Part shown: piece after piece, positions 16,802 to 25,022 of the stretch
Layout of the letters: each line of letters opens with the position of its first letter
Position numbering within the stretch: position 1 is the first letter of the stretch
Assembly: GCA_001774865.1 (NCBI GenBank)
Contig: MFBF01000056.1
Span: 1-34,454, forward strand
Direction: 5' to 3'
Length of the DNA stretch: 34,454 nt
Source of the DNA: Candidatus Curtissbacteria bacterium RIFCSPHIGHO2_02_FULL_42_15
GTDB taxonomy: Bacteria; Patescibacteriota; Microgenomatia; Curtissbacterales; GWA2-41-24
Program-made: the position numbers and the translations under genes
The notes under the pieces: model-generated
Seen by the model: the letters and a program-made list of their open reading frames with translations, nothing else
Told to the model about the DNA's origin: nothing
The model's database searches: none

Positions 16802-16843
16802 GACTTATTCTTACCTTAAGGGGTACAGCAAGACAAAATTAAT

Positions 16844-16872
16844 TTGACATTCGTCCTTTTCTTTTAAATACT
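16844..16872 (+). promoter_or_regulatory. Promoter of the L,D-transpeptidase gene
   Basis: TTGACA (16844-16849), a 17-base spacer and AATACT (16867-16872). The ATG is at 16879, where transcription itself should begin, so the message looks leaderless. Confidence 0.75.
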
Positions 16873-16878
16873 AAAGTT

Positions 16879-17538
16879 ATGAGGCTTTTATTAAAAAGAG
16901 GAACCATTCATATTGTTGTCTTAGGGGTTTTTGTATTACTTTTTATCCTTTTGGCAGTTTCCGTAAGACGTTATGTTTATCTTACGTATCAAAATTTCGG
17001 GTCGAAAGTCGGGCTCAACGTAAATAATATCGCCTCGGATGATTATGTCGAGGATATAAATGCCCAAAGCGGGGAATATGAAAACGAAAAAAGAGCGGTA
17101 TTTTTAAACAGAAATGTCGATTTTTATGATACTGTAGCATCCAGCGTTTTAGGTCAGACAACCTCAGGTGCAGAAAAATGGATAGAGGTGGATTTGTCAG
17201 AGCAGAGATTATATATGAGAGAGGGGACAAAGCAGGTTGGTACTTTTCTGGTTTCAACCGGTAAATGGTCGCCGACGCCGGTGGGTGAGTGGCGAATCTG
17301 GACAAAACTTCGATACACCAGAATGAAAGGCGGTTCAAAAGCACTGGGAACTTTTTATGATCTGCCCAACGTTCCCTACACGATGTATTACTATAAAGGT
17401 TACGGCATTCATGGGGCCTACTGGCACAATAACTTCGGCCAGCCAATGAGCCACGGCTGTGTTAACATGAGGCCCGAAGAAGCCGGTGTTGTTTTCAACT
17501 GGGCTTCTGTTGGCACCCGCGTCCAAGTCCACCAATAG
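16879..17538 (+). CDS. L,D-transpeptidase (YkuD domain), membrane-anchored
   Basis: The 219-residue protein has an N-terminal membrane helix (about 8-28) and a ~70-residue spacer. The YkuD catalytic domain spans about 100-219: WIEVDLSEQRLYMREG opens it, and the active site is HGAYWHNNFGQPMSHGCVNMR with Cys194, His192 and His178. These enzymes form 3-3 peptidoglycan cross-links or attach proteins to peptidoglycan outside the cell membrane. The domain is complete. The spacer holds SVLGQTT, a VLG motif also present in three other exported proteins here. It is followed 37 bases later by uppP, another peptidoglycan gene. Confidence 0.92.
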   Translation: MRLLLKRGTIHIVVLGVFVLLFILLAVSVRRYVYLTYQNFGSKVGLNVNNIASDDYVEDINAQSGEYENEKRAVFLNRNVDFYDTVASSVLGQTTSGAEKWIEVDLSEQRLYMREGTKQVGTFLVSTGKWSPTPVGEWRIWTKLRYTRMKGGSKALGTFYDLPNVPYTMYYYKGYGIHGAYWHNNFGQPMSHGCVNMRPEEAGVVFNWASVGTRVQVHQ

Positions 17539-17575
17539 TTTCCAAAATCTAAAAATAAACGATAAACTATAGTTG

Positions 17576-18352
17576 ATGAATTATTTACTGGCGATTTTGG
17601 CAGGAGCCGTGCAGGGCCTAACCGAATTTCTTCCCATTTCGTCAACTGGCCACTTAATAATTTTTGAAAAAATCTTTGGAATTTCGCAAACCGAATTCGG
17701 CCTTGCTTTTGATGCTTCACTGCATCTGGGGACTCTTTTGGCTATCGCCGTATTTTTCTACAAAGATTATCTTAAAGTCTTTAAGGTAAAGAATGGACTT
17801 ATCGCAAAACTGGCTGTCGGTACTCTCCCCGCCGTTATTTTTGGCCTTCTTCTTGAAACCCAAATTGAAACGACTTTTCGGCAAACCTGGATAGTCGGTT
17901 TATCCCTTATACTTTTTAGTTTCGTATTTATTCTGGCAGAAAAATTAGGAAGGCAAATAAAAACTAAAGAAAAAACAACAATAGTTGACTCACTTGCAGT
18001 TGGGCTGTTTCAATCGCTTGCATTAATCCCCGGCATCTCAAGATCCGGTTCAACCATTTCTGCCGGTTTGTTCTTGGGCCTAAAAAGAGAAGAGGCGGCA
18101 AAGTTCGCCTTTATGTTGGCAGGGCCGGTGATAGCCGGCGCCGGTCTTAAAAAATTTTTCGAGGTGATCACTACACAAACGCTTGGGTCTTCGGATCTTA
18201 ACTTTTTCCTCGTTGGAATGATCTCGTCGGCCATTTTTGGTTATTTAACAATCAAGTATTTCCTCAAATATCTTTCTACAAAAACCCTTTACCCTTTTGT
18301 AATATACAGAGTGGTGTTGGGTGTTATTCTCCTTATTGCGGCATTCATGTGA
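17576..18352 (+). CDS. uppP: Undecaprenyl-diphosphatase UppP/BacA
   Basis: This integral membrane enzyme recycles undecaprenyl pyrophosphate to the lipid carrier for cell-wall synthesis. The 258 residues carry both family signatures: GLTEFLPISSTGHL with the catalytic Glu near the start, and GISRSGSTISAGLFLGLKRE in the second half. About seven membrane helices are visible. I chose ATG 17576 over the adjacent in-frame TTG at 17573. A TAAACT box at 17563-17568 could serve as a -10, which would make this another leaderless message, but its -35 is poor. The stop codon overlaps a dispersed hairpin element. Confidence 0.96.
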   Translation: MNYLLAILAGAVQGLTEFLPISSTGHLIIFEKIFGISQTEFGLAFDASLHLGTLLAIAVFFYKDYLKVFKVKNGLIAKLAVGTLPAVIFGLLLETQIETTFRQTWIVGLSLILFSFVFILAEKLGRQIKTKEKTTIVDSLAVGLFQSLALIPGISRSGSTISAGLFLGLKREEAAKFAFMLAGPVIAGAGLKKFFEVITTQTLGSSDLNFFLVGMISSAIFGYLTIKYFLKYLSTKTLYPFVIYRVVLGVILLIAAFM

Positions 18353-18405
18353 TATATCAGCAGTTCGCCCTTCGATAAGCTCAGGACGCTCATCTGAGAT
18401 ATAAT
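18352..18405 (+). repeat. ATATCAG...CTGATATAAT hairpin element, copy 1, carrying the prfB -10 box
   Basis: ATATATCAG (18352-18360) pairs imperfectly with CTGAGATAT (18394-18402), and further pairing extends inward over ~20 bases. The loop side holds CCTTCGATAAGCTCAGG, close to an intergenic palindrome seen in many bacteria. The 3' arm runs into TATAAT (18400-18405), 8 bases before the prfB ATG. No good -35 is visible. Related copies are at 25379-25458 and 33658-33704. Confidence 0.75.
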
Positions 18406-18413
18406 TACTTGTC

Positions 18414-19508
18414 ATGGATTATCAAAAGCAAATAGCTGAACTAAAAGACCGGTTCCAGACTGTCAAAAAAGGTTTTGACCGCGATAAAAAGCAAAAAGAG
18501 CTAAGAGAACTTGAGGCTAAAAGCGCAAAACCCGATTTTTGGCATGATTCACAAAACGCGCAAAAAATCATGAAAAAGATTGACCAGCTCAGGGGCGAGA
18601 TTGAAGATTTTGACTATCTTGAAAAAAACCTGACAGGTCTCGGGGTGCTAATCGGCCAGGCGCAGGAAGAAGATAAACTGGCAAAAGAGTTAGAAAAAGA
18701 AGTAAAGACTATCAAGGAAAAAATTGATGGGCTTGAGTCCCGGCTATTTTTATCAGGCCCATACGATGAAAACTGGGCCATTTTATCAATCCATGCCGGT
18801 CAAGGTGGAGTCGAGGCCATGGATTGGGTTGAGATGCTGTCCAGAATGTACCAGAAGTATTTTGCCTCGAAGGCTTGGGAATATGACGTGATCAACGAAA
18901 TTCCCGGCGAAGAGGCTGGTTTTAAGACAGTGGCAATTTCGGCAAACGAAAATTACGCGTACGGGTTTTTGAAACACGAAGCAGGCGTGCACAGACTGGT
19001 TCGCCAGTCCCCTTTTAACGCAGCCAATTTAAGACAAACATCTTTTGCGCTGGTTGAAGTTGTTCCCCAGGTCGAAGAATCCGCCGAAATTGAGATAAGA
19101 CCGGAAGATATTGAATTCGAAGCATTCCGCTCCGGTGGCCACGGCGGCCAAAATGTTAATAAGGTTTCCACAGCAGTTAGGATCAAGCACAAACCAACCG
19201 GCATCACTGTGGTTTGCCAAACTCAAAGATATCAGGCGCAAAATAGGGAAAATGCCATGAAGCTTTTGGCGGCCAAGCTTTTTGCAATCAAAATGCGGGA
19301 AGAAAAGGAGCAAAAAGAGAAACTAAAAGGGGGTCATGTGACGCCCGGATGGGGCAACCAAATCCGTTCATACGTCCTTCATCCGTACAAAATGGTCAAG
19401 GATTTGAGGACTAACTTTGAATCTTCTGATGCTGCGGGTGTTTTAGACGGCAATTTGGATGAATTTGTTAAACAAGAACTCTCTTTGTCCCAAGAGATTG
19501 ACTTCTAA
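18414..19508 (+). CDS. prfB: Peptide chain release factor 2
   Basis: RF2 terminates translation at UAA and UGA. The 364-residue protein has the SPF tripeptide anticodon ([10 protein letters not shown]) and the GGQ motif in [16 protein letters not shown]. The frame is continuous from the ATG: the programmed +1 frameshift that autoregulates prfB in many bacteria is absent. The presence of RF2, with TGA used as a stop by several genes here, argues against UGA recoding in this genome. The -10 box lies in a dispersed hairpin and ends 8 bases before the start. Confidence 0.97.
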   Translation: MDYQKQIAELKDRFQTVKKGFDRDKKQKELRELEAKSAKPDFWHDSQNAQKIMKKIDQLRGEIEDFDYLEKNLTGLGVLIGQAQEEDKLAKELEKEVKTIKEKIDGLESRLFLSGPYDENWAILSIHAGQGGVEAMDWVEMLSRMYQKYFASKAWEYDVINEIPGEEAGFKTVAISANENYAYGFLKHEAGVHRLVRQSPFNAANLRQTSFALVEVVPQVEESAEIEIRPEDIEFEAFRSGGHGGQNVNKVSTAVRIKHKPTGITVVCQTQRYQAQNRENAMKLLAAKLFAIKMREEKEQKEKLKGGHVTPGWGNQIRSYVLHPYKMVKDLRTNFESSDAAGVLDGNLDEFVKQELSLSQEIDF

Positions 19509-19529
19509 TGTTGCTGGGCAAAAACCCAT

Positions 19530-19601
19530 CTTGCTATAATAAGCGGAGCGAAATTACATCAAGCGTTCAGCTTGCTATAATTAGCTCTGCTAATTACGTC
19601 A
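19530..19601 (+). repeat. Tandem promoter-like repeat, two copies
   Basis: A ~31-base unit starting CTTGCTATAAT and ending AATTAC(A/G)TCA occurs at 19530-19561 and 19571-19601. Each has a TATAAT (19535-19540 and 19576-19581) with weak upstream -35 candidates. The second contains the hairpin AATTAGC TCT GCTAATT. Together they suggest two -10 boxes for the next gene, which starts 46 bases after the second. Confidence 0.65.
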
Positions 19602-19626
19602 GACGAGTAAAGCAAATGCTGACTTA

Positions 19627-20124
19627 ATGAGCGAAGTAAAAATCATGGAAGAAATAAATCTTAACTCCAGCCAGCCTCAGCCTAAAACAAGTGAGCAATT
19701 GCGTGCTGTTCCCGACAAAACAAAATTTGCTAAAATCCTACCCTATTTTATAGTACTTGTAATTGTTGGTCTTGGCATTTTTACGGGATTAGTTTTAACC
19801 TCAGTTCAAAAGGCAAAAGCCCAGAATCAGCAGGCTAAGTCGATTGAAGAGGAAGAGCTTAGTCCCCAGCAGCAGGAGTCTTTTGCCCAGACATTCCGGG
19901 ATGAGGCAGAAGGGACTGTTGAGAAGAATGATGATCTTGATAAATACGCCCAGGGGACACACAAGTTATTGCGGCCCGGCGGAGAATCCCAGACTGCTTA
20001 TCTGACATCCTCTGTTCTGGATTTAGATGAATACGTCGGCAAAAAGGTTAAAGTATTTGGAGAGACTTTTGGCTCTTCCCAAGTTGGATGGCTCATGGAT
20101 GTTGGAAAAGTAGAGGTTCAATAA
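19627..20124 (+). CDS. Single-pass membrane protein ahead of ftsEX
   Basis: The 165-residue protein has a ~38-residue cytoplasmic segment, one membrane helix (about 39-61), a Gln/Glu-rich stretch and a small C-terminal beta domain (SVLDLDEYVGKKVKVFGETF to VGKVEVQ). The last part resembles OB-type folds, but I do not recognise a named family. It lies 19 bases before ftsE in the same direction, so a link to the FtsEX module is possible by context only. ATG 19627 is used; an in-frame ATG at 19645 is an alternative. Confidence 0.7.
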   Translation: MSEVKIMEEINLNSSQPQPKTSEQLRAVPDKTKFAKILPYFIVLVIVGLGIFTGLVLTSVQKAKAQNQQAKSIEEEELSPQQQESFAQTFRDEAEGTVEKNDDLDKYAQGTHKLLRPGGESQTAYLTSSVLDLDEYVGKKVKVFGETFGSSQVGWLMDVGKVEVQ

Positions 20125-20143
20125 TAATTGAAACATCTGCCTG

Positions 20144-20827
20144 ATGCTGGAATTTATTGCGGTTTCTAAACAGTTCCCCGACGGCCAAGTCGCCCTTGAT
20201 GATATTAACTTAAAAATCGAGGGTTCTGACTTTGTCTTTATCACAGGCCCTTCCGGTGCCGGCAAATCGACACTCCTTAGGCTAATTACCAAAGAACTTG
20301 TTTCAACATCAGGCCAGGTTTTGTTCAATGAAGACGATATTGCCAAGATTCCCGAAAACAAACTGCATATTTTAAGAAGGCGGATCGGAACGGTTTTTCA
20401 GGATTTTAAACTTCTTCTTTCAAGGACTGTTTTTGAAAATGTGGCGCTTTCTTTGGAGGTTTTGAAGAAATCGGACTCAGAAATTGAAAAAGAAGTTTCG
20501 GAAGCTCTTGAAAAGGTCGGAATTTTAGAAAAGGCGGATTATTTTCCTGCCCAGCTTTCCGGCGGAGAAGTGCAAAGAACAGCAATTGCCCGGGCTATAG
20601 TCTCAAAACCGGAAGTTTTGTTGGCCGATGAGCCCACAGGTGATTTGGACCCGAAAACGGCAGAGCAAGTTGTGGAACTTCTGGAAAAAATAAACAAAGA
20701 AGGCACCACAATCCTTATGGCCACTCATAATGCCGCAATTGTCAATAAATTTAAAAAAAGAGTTGTTCATCTCAAAAAGGGTAAAATAGAAAAAGACCAA
20801 AAAGAGGGCAAATATGAACCAGATTAA
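20144..20827 (+). CDS. ftsE: Cell division ATP-binding protein FtsE
   Basis: FtsE is the ABC ATPase that works with FtsX to switch on peptidoglycan hydrolysis at the septum. The 227 residues contain Walker [10 protein letters not shown], the Q-loop FQDFKLL typical of FtsE, the signature [15 protein letters not shown], Walker [13 protein letters not shown] and the switch His in ATHN. Length is normal, with a basic C-terminal tail. It overlaps ftsX by 14 bases, as is usual for this pair. Confidence 0.96.
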   Translation: MLEFIAVSKQFPDGQVALDDINLKIEGSDFVFITGPSGAGKSTLLRLITKELVSTSGQVLFNEDDIAKIPENKLHILRRRIGTVFQDFKLLLSRTVFENVALSLEVLKKSDSEIEKEVSEALEKVGILEKADYFPAQLSGGEVQRTAIARAIVSKPEVLLADEPTGDLDPKTAEQVVELLEKINKEGTTILMATHNAAIVNKFKKRVVHLKKGKIEKDQKEGKYEPD

Positions 20828-21686
20828 AAAAACGGTCAAACTTTTGCGAAGAAGTCCTTACCAGGCACTGGCGGCGGCTTTGGCAATGTCTCTTACCTTT
20901 TTCGTTTCTTCGATTTTTATAATCTTAATAATCGGAGGACAGATAGTTTTGAATTATATCGAGCAGAGACCCGAAGTGATTGTTTTTTTTAACGATGAGG
21001 CGAATCAAACCGAAATTGACGATTTGACAGCCAACGTAAGATCAACGGGATTAACCAAAGAGATCAAGTTTGTTTCAAAGGAAGAAGCCCTGGCAATTTA
21101 CAGGGAGCGCAATAAAGACGACCCGCTTTTGCTGGAATCCGTAACTGCCGATTTTTTGCCAAGATCGATTGATATTTCCGTTAACCGCGCCGCAGACATT
21201 AAGCAAATTACCGACCTTACCCAGGCAAGCGAACACGTGGATAAAGTAATTACGCCGGAAAATTTAGTCGAACAGCTTGTCAAGTGGACCAAGACCATTC
21301 GCCTCGGCGGTCTTGTTTTTGTTTCAACTCTACTTTCTGTCTCCTTCCTTATTATAATTATGGTCATCGGCATGAGGATTGCCATAAGGAGAGAAGAGGT
21401 TTCCATCATGAGTCTGGTTGGTGCAACCAAGTGGTATATAGCAAGGCCGTTTTTTATAGAAGGGGCGCTTTACGGGATTTTGGGTGCTTCAATTTCCGTC
21501 CTTTTAATCTACGTGCTTTTGCTTTTCTATTCGCCGCAGATCCAAAATTTCTTAGGCGACATCCGTGTTTTTCCGATTAACCCTTTGTTTTTCCTCTACC
21601 TTTGGGCGGCAGAAGCGCTGGCTGCAGCGCTTGTTGGAATTATCGGTGCCGCCATCGCTTTGTACAGGTACCTTAAGATTAGGTAA
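20814..21686 (+). CDS. ftsX: Cell division protein FtsX
   Basis: The 290-residue protein has the FtsX topology: a short cytoplasmic N-terminus, one membrane helix (about 20-45), a ~130-residue extracellular loop (EVIVFFNDEANQTEIDDL onward), then three more helices. The IAIRREEVSIMSLVGATKWY segment between helices 2 and 3 is characteristic. FtsX transmits the FtsE ATPase cycle to an extracytoplasmic peptidoglycan hydrolase or activator. The EnvC-like gene beginning 9 bases downstream is the obvious partner. Confidence 0.95.
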   Translation: MNQIKKTVKLLRRSPYQALAAALAMSLTFFVSSIFIILIIGGQIVLNYIEQRPEVIVFFNDEANQTEIDDLTANVRSTGLTKEIKFVSKEEALAIYRERNKDDPLLLESVTADFLPRSIDISVNRAADIKQITDLTQASEHVDKVITPENLVEQLVKWTKTIRLGGLVFVSTLLSVSFLIIIMVIGMRIAIRREEVSIMSLVGATKWYIARPFFIEGALYGILGASISVLLIYVLLLFYSPQIQNFLGDIRVFPINPLFFLYLWAAEALAAALVGIIGAAIALYRYLKIR

Positions 21687-21695
21687 GATATTAAT

Positions 21696-22835
21696 ATGCA
21701 AAAAAAGCTCTTTTTGCCTGTACTTTTTTTCCTGTCCCTCTTTTTTGCTCTTTTTCTATTTTCAAACCAGAAGATTTTTGCCCAATCGGATGTTAGTAAA
21801 TACCAGGACATTCAGAAAAAAATTGCCGAAACCGAAGCAAAAATCTCAGGTCTTAAAGCACAGGAAAGAGATTTAAACGGCCAAATTTCCCTGATAAACA
21901 GCCAGATAAATTTAACCGAATTAAAAATAGAAGAAGCTGAGGCTACCTTAAATCAGTTAGAAAAAGAAATCGGCGTATTAGGTTTTCGTATAGATTACAT
22001 CACGGAATCGGTCGATACTCTTGAGCGGCTTTTAAGAGAGCGCATTGTTGCCACTTACGAACAAAGTTTTGTTTCCAATTTAGAGCTTTTAATTGCCTCG
22101 CGCGACTTTTCCGACTTGGTTCTTAGGATTCAATACATCAAGCACATTCAGGAAAACGACAAAAAAGTTTTAGCAAGTCTGCAGGAAACAAAATCGAATT
22201 ATTCAAACCAAAAGGATGAAAGGGAAATTAAGCAAGCCCAGATTGAAGAGGTCAAGAAAAAGCTGGATGCAAACGTTGCCCTTTTGGCTGTCCAAAAAAA
22301 GGAAAAAGACGGATTTTTGGCGGTTGTCAAAAATGACGAACAGCGGTACCAAAATGAGCTGATGCGTCTTCAGGCGGACGCGGCTTCGATTTCGCAGGCC
22401 TTGGGTAACATTGGTGCTAAGCTTGGTTCTGTTTCAAAAGGTGAGGTGATTGCCTCGGTTGGTTCAAGCGGCTGTTCTACCGGTCCCCATTTGCATCTTG
22501 AGGTTTATACCGATGCAAAAGTCGAAGGCGGCAGAATCATCGGCAACAGGGTAGACCCGAAACCCTATCTTGAGAACGGACAGTACGAAAGGCCGGTACC
22601 GGGCTATTCTCAAAATGTCACAACCTGGTACGGAGAGGTTTACTTTTTGGGGACGCACACGGGAATCGATATTGCCAACCCGTTTGGCACGCCGATTAAA
22701 GCAATGGAAAAAGGCGAGGCTTATTTTACTTCTGCACCCTGCCGTTCCAATATTCCGGGCGGCACGCCGATTGGTAAAGGCATTGTTGTTGATCACGAAA
22801 ACGGTTTGGTTACGCTCTACTGGCATATTCCCTAA
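21696..22835 (+). CDS. EnvC-like exported M23 peptidase with permuted catalytic domain
   Basis: The 379-residue protein has a signal peptide (about 1-29), a long coiled coil (35-235) and an M23/LytM region. In ordinary M23 domains, HxxxD precedes the YGH block and then the final HLH. Here VSKGEVIASVGSSGCSTGPH and LHLE (His265, His267), with VDPKPYL, come first (248-291). THTGIDIA (His321, Asp325) follows, and the protein ends at GLVTLYWHIP (His377). All metal and catalytic residues are present but circularly permuted. As partner of FtsEX it probably cleaves, or activates cleavage of, septal peptidoglycan. No frameshift explains the order: the stop is immediate and a new promoter follows. Confidence 0.88.
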   Translation: MQKKLFLPVLFFLSLFFALFLFSNQKIFAQSDVSKYQDIQKKIAETEAKISGLKAQERDLNGQISLINSQINLTELKIEEAEATLNQLEKEIGVLGFRIDYITESVDTLERLLRERIVATYEQSFVSNLELLIASRDFSDLVLRIQYIKHIQENDKKVLASLQETKSNYSNQKDEREIKQAQIEEVKKKLDANVALLAVQKKEKDGFLAVVKNDEQRYQNELMRLQADAASISQALGNIGAKLGSVSKGEVIASVGSSGCSTGPHLHLEVYTDAKVEGGRIIGNRVDPKPYLENGQYERPVPGYSQNVTTWYGEVYFLGTHTGIDIANPFGTPIKAMEKGEAYFTSAPCRSNIPGGTPIGKGIVVDHENGLVTLYWHIP

Positions 22836-22864
22836 TTGACAATTTATAAAAAAGAAACTATTTT
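22836..22864 (+). promoter_or_regulatory. Promoter of the lamin-tail-domain gene
   Basis: TTGACA (22836-22841), starting right after the previous stop, a 17-base spacer and TATTTT (22859-22864). The ATG is 8 bases further on. A hairpin TTGGGC TAAT GCCCAA (22865-22880) puts the start codon at its loop. Confidence 0.7.
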
Positions 22865-22872
22865 TTGGGCTA

Positions 22873-23697
22873 ATGCCCAAAAAAGTTGTCTATTCGGTTG
22901 TTCTTGTATCCTTTTTACTTTTTCACCCACCGGTTTTCGCCGATACAATAATAGTCATAAATGAACTTCTTCCAATGCCAAGTTCTGGTAATGATTGGGT
23001 AGAGCTCTACAATCCTTCCCAAAATGATATTGATGTCTCAGGCTGGATTTTGGATGACGAAGGAACTTCTAGCGATATGCTTAAAATCCCAGATAACACT
23101 ATAATTGCCAAACAATCTTTTAAATTATTTCATGTAAGTAACCGACTTAATAAAAATGGAGACACAATCTATCTAAAGAATGGAGCTAGCGAAATTGATA
23201 AGTATCAATACACCACTAGTGACACCGATGTTACTTTTGGACGCTATCCCGACGGAAGCGATAATTGGAACACTTGCTCCCCAACACCCGAATCAACTAA
23301 TTCTAACTGTGAAGTTATTGTAGATCCAAATCCAACCCCAACGCCTCAAAGCACAACTTCCCAAACAACTTCCTCAACATCCGGCAAATCAAAGTCGCCA
23401 AGTCCTTCAACCAAGGTCTCTCCCTCTCCGACCTCCAAAACCCAAAATTCTAAAACCGCCTCTGTTTTAGGTTCGAGTCGTACTCAGGAAAGCACAAAAT
23501 CACCCGTCACCGAGATTAACTCAAGCGCTTCTCCTACACCGTCTGCTGAGTCAAAGGCAGAGGAATCTTCAAACAGAATAAAAATCGCTGGAGCAGTTGC
23601 CGGATCCGGTGCGATAATAATGGGGTTGTCAGCGGGGCTGTATTTCTGGTTTAGGCGAAAATCTGTAAGCGAAAAAGAGGAAAGTGGGAACAATTGA
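22873..23697 (+). CDS. Membrane-anchored surface protein with lamin-tail domain
   Basis: The 274-residue protein has a signal peptide (about 1-24) and one lamin-tail (LTD) Ig-like domain (about 25-140), recognisable by INELLPMPSSGNDWVELYNP, DVSGWILDDEG, the GDTIYLKNG strand and TFGRYPDGSDNW. A ~95-residue Ser/Thr/Pro-rich linker and a C-terminal membrane helix (about 236-258) with basic tail follow. Bacterial LTD domains are found on secreted and surface proteins, often with nucleases; none is present here. The linker contains SVLGSSR. It is transcribed from its own promoter and likely coupled to the VanZ-like gene. Confidence 0.85.
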   Translation: MPKKVVYSVVLVSFLLFHPPVFADTIIVINELLPMPSSGNDWVELYNPSQNDIDVSGWILDDEGTSSDMLKIPDNTIIAKQSFKLFHVSNRLNKNGDTIYLKNGASEIDKYQYTTSDTDVTFGRYPDGSDNWNTCSPTPESTNSNCEVIVDPNPTPTPQSTTSQTTSSTSGKSKSPSPSTKVSPSPTSKTQNSKTASVLGSSRTQESTKSPVTEINSSASPTPSAESKAEESSNRIKIAGAVAGSGAIIMGLSAGLYFWFRRKSVSEKEESGNN

Positions 23698-24074
23698 AGC
23701 GTAATTCACAAAATTCAATTTTAGGCAGGTGGCTGCCTGTTTTTTTATGGGCGGCTGTCATTTTTGCCTTATCCTCAATTCAGCAAATAACGGTTGCCGA
23801 GTTCTTTATATGGGATTTTGCGGCAAAAAAGGTTGCGCACTTGACAGAATATGCGGTACTTTATGCATTGTTCCTGCGGGCAACAGAAAAAAACTGGGTT
23901 TTTTCATTTGTCCTGACAATGATTTACGCAGCAACTGATGAAATTCATCAGAGCTTTGTTCCCGGCAGGAATGCCGCAGTCTATGACTTGGCTTTTGACT
24001 TTTCAGGTGCGGCAATTTCTGCATATGTAATATGGAAGCTAGAACAAATTCACCCAAAGAAACAAAAAAAGTAG
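23694..24074 (+). CDS. VanZ-like membrane protein
   Basis: The 126-residue protein has four membrane segments and the VanZ pattern: KVAHLTEYAVLYALFLRA after helix 1-2, then TDEIHQSFVPGRNAAVYDLAFDFSG. VanZ relatives are small membrane proteins; the founder gives low teicoplanin resistance, but most chromosomal members have no known role. The start is TTG at 23694, overlapping the preceding stop (TTGA), with an AGGAAAG site upstream. The 3' end overlaps tsaE by 43 bases in another frame. Confidence 0.85.
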   Translation: MKRNSQNSILGRWLPVFLWAAVIFALSSIQQITVAEFFIWDFAAKKVAHLTEYAVLYALFLRATEKNWVFSFVLTMIYAATDEIHQSFVPGRNAAVYDLAFDFSGAAISAYVIWKLEQIHPKKQKK

Positions 24075-24463
24075 CCCAGCAGTTAGCCAAGACTCTTGAT
24101 GCGGGGTCCGTGGTTGCGTTATTTGGAGATTTAGGTGCAGGGAAAACGGTTTTTGTCCAGGGTCTAGCAAAGGGGTTGGGTATTAAAAGAAGAGTTCTCT
24201 CCCCGACATTTGTTTTCATGCGTTCCTATCCGTTTTTGCATCATAAAAAACCTTTGACTTTTTATCACATCGATTTATACAGGGGACAGGATTCAGGCGA
24301 CTTTAGAAATCTGGGGCTTGAGGAGATATTTTCAGAAGAAGGGATAGTTGTTTTGGAATGGGCGGAAAAAATTAGAGATGTTTTACCGAAAAAGAGAATT
24401 GATGTGATTATCAATGTGACGGGAGAAAAAAGTCGGAAAATTTCCATCAAAAATCGCAAATGA
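24032..24463 (+). CDS. tsaE: tRNA t6A synthesis ATPase TsaE
   Basis: TsaE is the small ATPase needed, with TsaB and TsaD, for threonylcarbamoylation of A37 in tRNAs reading ANN codons. The 143 residues include GDLGAGKTVFVQGLAKGLG (Walker A), SPTFVFMRSY, FYHIDLYRG and the Walker B-like LEWAEKI. It overlaps VanZ by 43 bases and is followed 1 base later by tsaC, so three t6A genes form a run. tsaD is not in this window. Confidence 0.94.
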   Translation: MEARTNSPKETKKVAQQLAKTLDAGSVVALFGDLGAGKTVFVQGLAKGLGIKRRVLSPTFVFMRSYPFLHHKKPLTFYHIDLYRGQDSGDFRNLGLEEIFSEEGIVVLEWAEKIRDVLPKKRIDVIINVTGEKSRKISIKNRK

Positions 24464-24464
24464 C

Positions 24465-25022
24465 ATGAAGGATCAATCACTAGAAGATCAGATTAAAGAA
24501 GCGGTAAGGATTCTGAAAAAAGGCGGCGTTGTTATTTTCCCGACCGATACGGTTTATGGAATCGGCTGCCGCTTTGATGATAAAGATGCAGTACCCCGCC
24601 TTTATAAAATTAAAAAAACCCCATCCGGCCAGCCGTTCCCAATTTTAGTTTCTAGTCTTAGCCAGATTGAAGATCTTGCCATTATCTATAAAACAGCAGA
24701 GGAGCTTATCAAAAAATTTTGGCCGGGGGCATTAACTATAGTCCTTAAGTCAAAAAATGGCAGAGAGAAAATAGGATTCCGCATGCCGGATTCTCAACTC
24801 GTCAAATCACTGATTGATGGAGTAGGTGTTCCGATTATCGGCACATCTGCCAATTTCCACGGGCATCCGACGCCGAAGTCATACAAAGAACTTAACCCCG
24901 ATTTGATTAAGCTAGTTGATTTTGTTATGGAAGGAGAATGTGAAGGAGGAGTAGAATCAACGGTTGTCGATGCAACCTTCGACCCGCCAAAAGTCTTGCG
25001 ACGGGGGGCAATTACACTATGA
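24465..25022 (+). CDS. tsaC: L-threonylcarbamoyladenylate synthase
   Basis: This YrdC-domain enzyme makes threonylcarbamoyl-AMP from threonine, bicarbonate and ATP for t6A. The 185-residue protein has VIFPTDTVYGIGC, KIKKTPSGQPFPILV (the KR/K-type substrate loop), FWPGALTIVLK, GFRMPDS, GTSANFHG and the closing GGVESTVVDA. It is the short TsaC form without the C-terminal Sua5 domain. Its TGA stop lies inside a repeated hairpin that precedes tsaB. Confidence 0.94.
   Translation: MKDQSLEDQIKEAVRILKKGGVVIFPTDTVYGIGCRFDDKDAVPRLYKIKKTPSGQPFPILVSSLSQIEDLAIIYKTAEELIKKFWPGALTIVLKSKNGREKIGFRMPDSQLVKSLIDGVGVPIIGTSANFHGHPTPKSYKELNPDLIKLVDFVMEGECEGGVESTVVDATFDPPKVLRRGAITL

Noticed and set aside
22830-22860. 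Frameshift truncating a normal M23 domain in the EnvC-like gene
   Set aside because: The bases after the stop form a promoter and the next gene; no HLH block follows in any frame, and the HLH half is already present upstream.
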